A stretch of DNA of 64,000 bases from NCBI GenBank assembly GCA_014654265.1, contig JACWDI010000002.1, positions 62,001-126,000 on the forward strand. Reading direction: 5' to 3'. Position 1 is the first letter of the stretch. Each line of letters starts with the position of its first letter. This DNA is from Pelagibacterales bacterium SAG-MED11 (GTDB lineage Bacteria > Pseudomonadota > Alphaproteobacteria > Pelagibacterales > Pelagibacteraceae). The notes beneath the pieces were generated by a model. It saw only the letters and a program-made list of their open reading frames with translations. It had not been told where the DNA came from and made no database searches. Made by a program: the position numbers and the translations under genes. Below, piece after piece: positions 58,426-64,000 of the stretch.

Positions 58426-59978
58426 ATAATATTTAAATTTTTTAAATATTTAAAAGCAACTTTATTTTTCGTTTTGTTCATTTTTTTTAGAATATCAAAT
58501 GTATTATCTGCTGAACTTTTTCTCAGATCAAATCCAGATAGTTCAATGTAGTTAAAACGAAATTTAATTAAAATTGCTATAGCAAACGCAATCGAAATGG
58601 CACTGGGTAAAATACAAAAATCTTTGCTTATCTTAATTAAATTTGGTTTTATTATTAAATTATAGAAATATAGTTTTTTTTTATCTAATCTACTTAGTAT
58701 ATTTTCTGGCAATATACCAGTAGGTAAAATAATTTTAGAATTTGTTTTTCTAAAATTTTCAATTTCTGATGTAAGTCTTAATGGATGGCTAGAAATTCTA
58801 TAATCAATTAATTTTTCATTTATATGTTTGGTAGTATTTAAAGCTAAAACAAAATAATTTTCTTTTTTTATTTTGTCTTCTAGTAGCTTTTTATTTTGTA
58901 AATTATTAGGATTAGATCCCAATATTAGGGCCTTTTTTTGATTACCTAAATTAATATTATTTAAAGTTTTAATATTTTTTTTTGTAAACCTATCAAATAA
59001 TGAATACATTAATTCATTTGGATTGTATCGAGAAGCGTCAATTTCTTTTAAATTATTAATAATTTTTTTATAATCAAATTTTTTATATCTTTTATCATTT
59101 AGTATTGTTTGAATGTATGTTGGATGAATTTTGTATTTACCAGCAGAATTATAAAATTCATTAAATCCCCACTTATATTTTTTTTTTAAATTAACAAAGT
59201 GATTATTAATTAATCTATCAATATTTGTTGTTTTTCTTTTTTTTATTTTTTTTATTAAGTCTTCAATTTTTGCATTTCCAGCTCCCCTACCCATTCCTAA
59301 TATTGTTCCATCTGCCCAATTAAAACCATGTTTTACTGCTGTTAAAGTATTATCTAGTGCATTCTTCATATTGTCGTGAGCATGCATGCCAAGATCTCCA
59401 TGCCAGTATTTTCTAATCTTATTATTTTTATCAATTACTTGCTTTGATGTGAGAGACCCAAGGCTATCTGCAATATATAAGCAACTAATTTTATTTTTTA
59501 ACAATTTGCATACTTTCTTTATTATTATTTCACTTAATTCAGATATTTGCATTATATTAACTATGACATAATAATTTTTTCTAAGTATTGAAATCGCAGG
59601 TAAAATTTTTTCAACTTCAAATGAGTGACAGGCAATTCTTACAAATTTAATTTTTGGATCTTTTCGTGGAAAAATTTTTTTAATAACTTTAGGAATATTT
59701 TTATTACCATAAAAAATTAAATCACTCGCATTTATCATTACTCCTAATTTAACATTTTTAGGTTTTTTTATCGATTTAAGAAAATTTGATTTTGTATATG
59801 CTGTTTCCCCTAACGATGAATCTTTATCCAAAAATCTAAAACCTATCTCAACATAGTCTACATAATCAGATATTACTTTTAAATAATCATTAATTAAATT
59901 TTTATTAAATTTCCAATTATTGTAGTAACCACCATCTCTTAAGGTGCAATCTAATAAATTAGTATTTCGTCGGTTCAT
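58422..59978 (-). CDS. HMGL-type aldolase fused to an unassigned C-terminal domain
   Basis: 518 residues. The N-terminal ~270 residues are a DRE-TIM aldolase: LLDCTLRDGGYYNNWKF at 8-24, DYVEIGFRF, CLYIADSLGSL, and the metal site GDLGMHAHDNMKNALDNTL with TILGMGRGAGNAKIEDLI. Such enzymes condense or cleave pyruvate or acyl-CoA with an aldehyde. After a bridging region (270-345) a second domain begins KALILGSNPNNLQNKKLLED, with LALNTTKHINEKLIDYRISS and IELSGFDLRKSSADNTFDIL; I see a distant likeness to MAF/DUF115-type transferases but cannot assign it. It is translationally coupled to the KdsB-type gene. Confidence 0.65.
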   Translation of the reverse strand: MNRRNTNLLDCTLRDGGYYNNWKFNKNLINDYLKVISDYVDYVEIGFRFLDKDSSLGETAYTKSNFLKSIKKPKNVKLGVMINASDLIFYGNKNIPKVIKKIFPRKDPKIKFVRIACHSFEVEKILPAISILRKNYYVIVNIMQISELSEIIIKKVCKLLKNKISCLYIADSLGSLTSKQVIDKNNKIRKYWHGDLGMHAHDNMKNALDNTLTAVKHGFNWADGTILGMGRGAGNAKIEDLIKKIKKRKTTNIDRLINNHFVNLKKKYKWGFNEFYNSAGKYKIHPTYIQTILNDKRYKKFDYKKIINNLKEIDASRYNPNELMYSLFDRFTKKNIKTLNNINLGNQKKALILGSNPNNLQNKKLLEDKIKKENYFVLALNTTKHINEKLIDYRISSHPLRLTSEIENFRKTNSKIILPTGILPENILSRLDKKKLYFYNLIIKPNLIKISKDFCILPSAISIAFAIAILIKFRFNYIELSGFDLRKSSADNTFDILKKMNKTKNKVAFKYLKNLNII

Positions 59979-60069
59979 ATAAAAAATTAAAATTATAAAA
60001 AAATGATATTATTTAACAAATATTCTCTATATAATATAGAAAAATTATTAATACTTAATAAATTTTTCA

Positions 60070-60942
60070 ATGCTCAGAATATTTTCATATTTTTTGTTTA
60101 TAATTATATACTCATTAAATAAGGTTTTTTTTTTCATCTTTAAAAGAAACTATATAGGCTGGCTAATTTTTTTTTTACAAGAAAAATCTTATAAAAAAAT
60201 CTTATTAAAAGATCAAAGCCAGCTTATTTTTTTTACTCCAAATAATTTGATTGACTGGAGAGTAAGAACTCTTCTTTCTAAAGAGCCAGATACCATTCAA
60301 TGGATTGACAACTTTGATAAAAACAAAGAAATTATTTTTTGGGATATAGGTGCAAATATTGGATTATTTTCAATTTATTCTGCACAAAAACATAAGGGAA
60401 AAATAAAGGTAATAGCTTTTGAGCCATCATCAAGCAATTTAAGAGTATTGACTAGAAATATAAGTATGAATAATTTTTCAAATAAAATATTTGTTAATCA
60501 AATAGCTTTAACTAATAAAAAAAATGTTTTTTTAGATATGAATGAGCCAGATTTTATTGAGGGGTCCTCACTAAATACTTTTGGTGAAAAATTCAATTTT
60601 GAAGGTGAAAATTTTCTAGCAAAACAAAAATATAAAATATTTGGCACAACAATAGATACTATGATTGATGAAAGCTATCTTGACATTCCTGATTATATTA
60701 AAATTGACGTAGATGGTTTAGAACATTTAATCCTAGAGGGTGGAGACAAAGTATTTAAAAATAAAAAAATAAAAAGTGTATTAATTGAAGTGAATGAAAA
60801 TTTTAAAACTCAAAAAGATACTGTTCTTAAGTTTATGTTAGATCATAACTTTAAATTTATAACAAAAGAAAATACTCCTAAAAATCTAAGTGACAAATTT
60901 ATTAAAACTTTTAATTATAGATTTGAAAGGAATGATGAATAA
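60070..60942 (+). CDS. FkbM-family methyltransferase
   Basis: 290 residues. A hydrophobic N-terminal stretch (about 3-40) suggests membrane attachment. The SAM-binding fold shows EIIFWDIGANIGLFSIYSAQ, VIAFEPSSSNLRVLTRNISM and DYIKIDVDGLEHLILEGG, which are FkbM signatures. Family members O-methylate sugars or polyketides. It overlaps the dioxygenase gene by eight bases and together they form one of the few rightward units in the glycan region. Confidence 0.85.
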   Translation: MLRIFSYFLFIIIYSLNKVFFFIFKRNYIGWLIFFLQEKSYKKILLKDQSQLIFFTPNNLIDWRVRTLLSKEPDTIQWIDNFDKNKEIIFWDIGANIGLFSIYSAQKHKGKIKVIAFEPSSSNLRVLTRNISMNNFSNKIFVNQIALTNKKNVFLDMNEPDFIEGSSLNTFGEKFNFEGENFLAKQKYKIFGTTIDTMIDESYLDIPDYIKIDVDGLEHLILEGGDKVFKNKKIKSVLIEVNENFKTQKDTVLKFMLDHNFKFITKENTPKNLSDKFIKTFNYRFERNDE

Positions 60943-61669
60943 ACTTCATAAAATTTTTAATCAAAAAGGATATTTCATTCAAAAAAATGTTTTTTCTGAA
61001 GAATTTATAAATAGTTTGATAAATGAAATAAATAAAATAGAAAATGCAAATTTTTATTATGATTCATATAAAAAACTAAGAAGAATTGAAAAGCTATATG
61101 ATAAAGGTAAATATCTTAAAGATTTAAACAACTTAATTTTGTCAAAACTTTTAGATATTTTTAATAAAGAATTTTTAATATTTAAAGACAAGTTCAATGC
61201 AAAACCCCCTGGAGGTAAAGGATTTTTTCCACACTTTGATGGTATATTTGAATTTCAAGATGAAAATAACAAAATTAGGAAAGGTTGGTATGAGTATGGC
61301 AATTTCTTTGTAAATGTTTTGGTTGCACTTGATGATTGTACTGAAGAAAATGGCACAATAGAAATTGCAAATCGTTTTGACAAGAATGATTTTGCATATT
61401 TAATAGACTTTACCAAAAAAAATGGAACTCCAGAATTAAATTCGATCTCAGTAAAGAAATGTAGTTTTGAAAAGATCGTTTTAAAAAAAGGTGATGTAGT
61501 TTTTTTTAGTAATATCTGTCCACATAAATCAGAAAAAAATACTTCAAATAATAATAGACGAACATTATATTACACTTATTTAAGTAAGGATTTTGGGTAT
61601 CAATATGAAAAGTATTTTCATGATAAAGAGCTTTCGAGAAATAAGACCTCTAAGAGTCTTGATGATTAG
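60935..61669 (+). CDS. Phytanoyl-CoA dioxygenase (PhyH) family protein
   Basis: About 244 residues from the ATG at 60935, beside AAGGA; an ATG three bases earlier (60932) is equally possible, and starts further upstream would lie inside the FkbM gene. KIFNQKGYFIQKNVFSEEFI begins the fold. The iron facial triad is visible as HFD in KGFFPHFDGIFEF and the distal His in SNICPHKSEKNTS; NRRTLYYTYL supplies the 2-oxoglutarate arginine. It should be an Fe(II)/2OG dioxygenase that hydroxylates a small molecule, lipid or sugar. Coupled to FkbM by an eight-base overlap. Confidence 0.78.
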   Translation: MNKLHKIFNQKGYFIQKNVFSEEFINSLINEINKIENANFYYDSYKKLRRIEKLYDKGKYLKDLNNLILSKLLDIFNKEFLIFKDKFNAKPPGGKGFFPHFDGIFEFQDENNKIRKGWYEYGNFFVNVLVALDDCTEENGTIEIANRFDKNDFAYLIDFTKKNGTPELNSISVKKCSFEKIVLKKGDVVFFSNICPHKSEKNTSNNNRRTLYYTYLSKDFGYQYEKYFHDKELSRNKTSKSLDD

Positions 61670-61671
61670 GT

Positions 61672-62823
61672 CTAGTTAGTTTTTTGTGTAATCTTAAACA
61701 GTTTCATAAATATATCATTGTTTGAGTCGTAACGTCCAGTGTAAATAAAATGACTCAAGTCAGGATAATCAAAAACAAGATCAAATTTTTTCATATCAAT
61801 AGGATATTCTGAGGAAATTAAACTTTTATCTTTATTATCGAAAACATTTCTTATTCTATTATGGTTCATATGAAAAAAAATTTTTGAGCAATAATTTATT
61901 TTTTCAATATAAAATTTTGCTGTATCACTTCTCATTTCTCCCAAGCTATTTTTATTAACAAATAAATCTACAGAGTTTTCACTCATTTTTGTTATTTCGG
62001 CAGAGGGCATAAAAATTAAATCAAAATTTTCACTATCTTTTTTTTCAAATTCTTTTTCTCCAAATAACAAAGTTTTTTTATTTGGGAAAGAGCTCATTAA
62101 GTAATATGCCGCCAATACAAGAACCTCTGGTATATCAAAGTCAATAAAGCATGAATCTTCAAAATTTTTAATTAAAAAATAACCCAACTTGCCATATCCT
62201 CCTCCGAGATCACAAATAATAGGTTTGCTTTTATGTTTTATATGCTCGAGTAAAATTTTTGAAATTATTTGATTAAAAAAACTTCCTATAGTAACAAAAT
62301 TTCCATCAATATAGGCACCTAATTGATTGCCAAATTCTGGGGTAGAAATTTTATTTAAATCTTTTTTTTCATATCCAAAATCTTTCCAAATTTTATAATG
62401 TTTCAAAAAGATTTCATTTTTGAGATAACTTTTCAAGATAAAATTTTTGGAATATCTTTTAAGGAGTGTATTATGCTCAATCCCTAGATAATTATTCCAA
62501 TTTCCAAAATTATTTAAAAAAAAAGAAAAATTCTCTAGATTGTTTTCTTTGAAAGAGTCAATTAAAAATTTATAATCGTTGTTAATATGATTTTGCCATA
62601 AAGATGAGGGTTTAATAATCTCAGGATTATTAATCTCTTTAATTTTCATATTTCTATAAAAAATAAAAAGTCTTTCATAGAAAACTTTTTCTGAATGGGA
62701 TGGCTCTATTTTTTTTGGATCTTTTATTATTATTTCTACAAAATTTTTTTCTTTAAATAATAGTTTAAAAACACCTGCAACGTAAGCATTAATATATACA
62801 ATTATCTTTTTTATCATGATCAA
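61672..62823 (-). CDS. Putative sugar O-methyltransferase (NanM-like)
   Basis: 383 residues. Central SAM motif KPIICDLGGGYGKLGYFLIK near residue 200, then CFIDFDIPEVLVLAAYYLMS, and the family's NKNSLGEMRSDTAKFYIEKI block near 290. This matches the putative sugar O-methyltransferase family found in surface-polysaccharide loci. An N-terminal hydrophobic stretch (1-20) may tether it. Overlaps the GT2 gene by four bases. Substrate unknown. Confidence 0.72.
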   Translation of the reverse strand: MIMIKKIIVYINAYVAGVFKLLFKEKNFVEIIIKDPKKIEPSHSEKVFYERLFIFYRNMKIKEINNPEIIKPSSLWQNHINNDYKFLIDSFKENNLENFSFFLNNFGNWNNYLGIEHNTLLKRYSKNFILKSYLKNEIFLKHYKIWKDFGYEKKDLNKISTPEFGNQLGAYIDGNFVTIGSFFNQIISKILLEHIKHKSKPIICDLGGGYGKLGYFLIKNFEDSCFIDFDIPEVLVLAAYYLMSSFPNKKTLLFGEKEFEKKDSENFDLIFMPSAEITKMSENSVDLFVNKNSLGEMRSDTAKFYIEKINYCSKIFFHMNHNRIRNVFDNKDKSLISSEYPIDMKKFDLVFDYPDLSHFIYTGRYDSNNDIFMKLFKITQKTN

Positions 62824-63719
62824 TATTTATTTAACAATTGTTTTATAATAAATTTTGGAAGCATAAATATTATTAATAATTTCATTTTTTTTAAATTATT
62901 TTTTATTTTAAAAATTTGAAAAAAGTTATTTATTTTTTTTTTAGTGGTTATATCTCTAAATAGATTGATATAAAGAACATTATTTTCAATGGTCTTTTTT
63001 TTTGATAAAAATTTTTGATTACCAAAATTAATTTTCTTGTGCCAAATATTAAACTCATCAACATACTCATTTCTATTATTTAATGAATAATTATTACCAT
63101 GAAATGAGCAATTAACTGATGGAATATTATTATAGAAGCCCTCAAATTTCGATGCAATTCTTAAAATTAAATCAAAGTCACCGATAATGTTATAATTGCT
63201 ATCAAATTTAAATAAGCCAGAATTAACGAGTATTTTTTTTCTTAAAATTACTGAACTAATTTTTACTGAATAATCATTAATCAATTCCTCAAATATATTA
63301 TTTTTTGGTAAATTATTTTTGGGTAAAATAAATTTTTTTTTTTTTTCAAAATAGTTAAATGCATTAGAGAAATAAAAAGCAAATTTATCATTTTCAAAGA
63401 ATGGCAGTGCATTTTCTAAATGAATAGGATCCCACCAATCATCACAATCTAAAAATGCCACATAATCTCCTGTTACTTTTTGTAAAGCTTCATTTCTAGC
63501 CTCATATAATTTCATAAAATAAGAGCTTGAAAAATAATTAAATCTAATTTCTTTAAATTTTTCATATATCAGTTTAGAGGAGTCATTTGACTTATTATCA
63601 AAGAAAATTAACTCCCAATTTTCAAAAGTTTGGTTAATAATACTTTTTAAACATCTGGACAAATATTTTTCACCATTATGACAGTTTACTATTATAGATA
63701 TTTTAAATTCTTTTTTCAT
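62820..63719 (-). CDS. Family 2 glycosyltransferase
   Basis: 299 residues. ISIIVNCHNGEKYLSRCLKS followed by IINQTFENWELIFFDNKSND, and YVAFLDCDDWWDPIHLENAL (DxD) are GT-A features; SSVILRKKILVNSGLFKFDS and DFDLILRIASKFEGF complete the donor and acceptor region. The basic C-terminus with hydrophobic KLLIIFMLPKFII suggests membrane binding. It overlaps the partial epimerase gene by 17 bases. Confidence 0.85.
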   Translation of the reverse strand: MKKEFKISIIVNCHNGEKYLSRCLKSIINQTFENWELIFFDNKSNDSSKLIYEKFKEIRFNYFSSSYFMKLYEARNEALQKVTGDYVAFLDCDDWWDPIHLENALPFFENDKFAFYFSNAFNYFEKKKKFILPKNNLPKNNIFEELINDYSVKISSVILRKKILVNSGLFKFDSNYNIIGDFDLILRIASKFEGFYNNIPSVNCSFHGNNYSLNNRNEYVDEFNIWHKKINFGNQKFLSKKKTIENNVLYINLFRDITTKKKINNFFQIFKIKNNLKKMKLLIIFMLPKFIIKQLLNKY

Positions 63720-64000
63720 AAAACTTTATTGTTTTATTTAAACCTACACTTAACTTAGTTTTTGGTTTCCACCCCAAAAATTTTTTTGCTTTTTGGTAAT
63801 TTGAATAAAGTTGTAAAGGTTCATCAGGTCTTAAATTAATTTTACCAAAAATAGGTCGTCCACGTTTTATTTTTTTACAAATCTCGTTAATTATAAATTT
63901 TATTTTAACAGGTGATCCTGAGCAAATATTTAAAATATGGCCATTAGACTCTTTGTTTTTTAAACACTTCATAATTGAATTAATGGCATCATCAATATAA
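63703..64000 (-). CDS. NAD-dependent epimerase/dehydratase, C-terminal end only
   Basis: Runs off the right edge; about 99 residues are visible and the frame stays open through the last bases of the window (YIDDAINSIMKC at the edge, the family's YVDD motif). The end has LNICSGSPVKIKFIINEICK and LGWKPKTKLSVGLNKTIKFY, the usual C-terminus of extended SDR sugar epimerases. Substrate cannot be told; the catalytic half is outside. Confidence 0.8.
   Translation of the reverse strand, partial: YIDDAINSIMKCLKNKESNGHILNICSGSPVKIKFIINEICKKIKRGRPIFGKINLRPDEPLQLYSNYQKAKKFLGWKPKTKLSVGLNKTIKFYEKRI

Larger units (their letters stand above)
43367..64000. other. Surface-glycan region resembling SAR11 hypervariable region
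   Basis: From the 5S gene to the right edge almost every gene encodes sugar activation, glycosyl transfer, lipid-linked glycan flipping or glycan decoration. All but three genes are on the minus strand. Poly-A/T runs of ten or more are frequent and proteins are unusually Lys/Asn/Ile-rich. From memory, SAR11 genomes carry a hypervariable cell-surface region next to the detached 5S gene; the match in position and content supports that identity. The right boundary is not in the window. Confidence 0.75.

Noticed and set aside
59979-60069. Regulatory site between the aldolase fusion and the FkbM gene
   Set aside because: The 91-base divergent gap must hold promoters, but it is so A/T-rich that no pair of boxes stands out.
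43314-64000. CRISPR array or IS element in the glycan region
   Set aside because: The repeated look comes from A/T homopolymers; no spaced direct repeats, transposase or terminal inverted repeats were seen.

Overview
The window is from a streamlined, AT-rich alphaproteobacterium, most likely a member of SAR11 (Candidatus Pelagibacter or a close relative). Several things point there: gene order (glyQ-glyS-ppdK; tilS-ftsH-folP-glmM next to the tol-pal genes; tkt-gap-pgk-fba-thiE-efp-suhB-rpmE), very short or negative intergenic spacing, strong A/T bias with long poly-A/T runs, pyruvate phosphate dikinase, thiD and thiE in the window, and a 5S rRNA gene standing apart from any 16S/23S genes beside a large surface-polysaccharide region. 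The species assignment is inference from remembered gene order, not a database result. No plasmid, phage, IS or CRISPR signature is visible.

Layout. 1-30,480 is core genome: partial ppdK, glyS, glyQ, a SppA-type peptidase, a polyprenyl diphosphate synthase (ispB type), pdxH, aroC, dxs, ispA (frameshifted), xseB, a Sua5-type tRNA threonylcarbamoylation enzyme, an ABC-2 exporter, tRNA-Arg, rluD, rpoH, purA, thiD, glmM, folP, ftsH, tilS, the cpoB-pal-tolB-tolA-tolR-tolQ envelope cluster, a phage-type RuvC, yebC, a YmdB-type phosphodiesterase, a 5-formyl-THF cyclo-ligase and zapA with its coiled-coil partner. 30,536-38,669 is a co-directional run: tkt, gap, pgk, fba, thiE, efp, an inositol-phosphatase gene, rpmE, a DUF1013 regulator and rpsU. 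tRNA-fMet, a small methyltransferase, a transaldolase-family gene, pntB/pntAB/pntAA (the last frameshifted), a tiny cytochrome-oxidase subunit IV and rpmJ lead to the 5S rRNA at 43,198-43,313.

From 43,367 to the right edge is an accessory glycan region of about 20 kb, nearly all on the minus strand. It resembles the hypervariable region I recall beside the detached 5S gene in SAR11 genomes. It holds GDP-sugar genes (gmd, and fcl with a frameshift), galE, a KdsB-type cytidylyltransferase coupled to an unusual HMGL-type aldolase fusion, several glycosyltransferases, a WecA/MraY-type initiating transferase, a PglK-type flippase, an O-antigen ligase/polymerase-type protein, and decorating enzymes (formyltransferase-propeller fusion, sugar dehydrogenase-like propeller, FkbM and sugar O-methyltransferases, a PhyH-type dioxygenase). 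Together they could make, flip, polymerise or ligate, and decorate a surface glycan.

Most notable observations: (1) three otherwise conserved genes (ispA, pntAA, fcl) are each broken by exactly one surplus A in a coding-strand poly-A run; (2) rpsU appears to start at a rare ATT codon behind a perfect Shine-Dalgarno; (3) the 5S rRNA has its own near-consensus promoter; (4) three convergent gene pairs share one TTAA as both stop codons; (5) the resolvase at the ruvC position is phage-type and ruvA, ruvB and ybgC are absent from the locus; (6) the aldolase fusion plus cytidylyltransferase pair is a candidate route to an undescribed CMP-activated keto-sugar.
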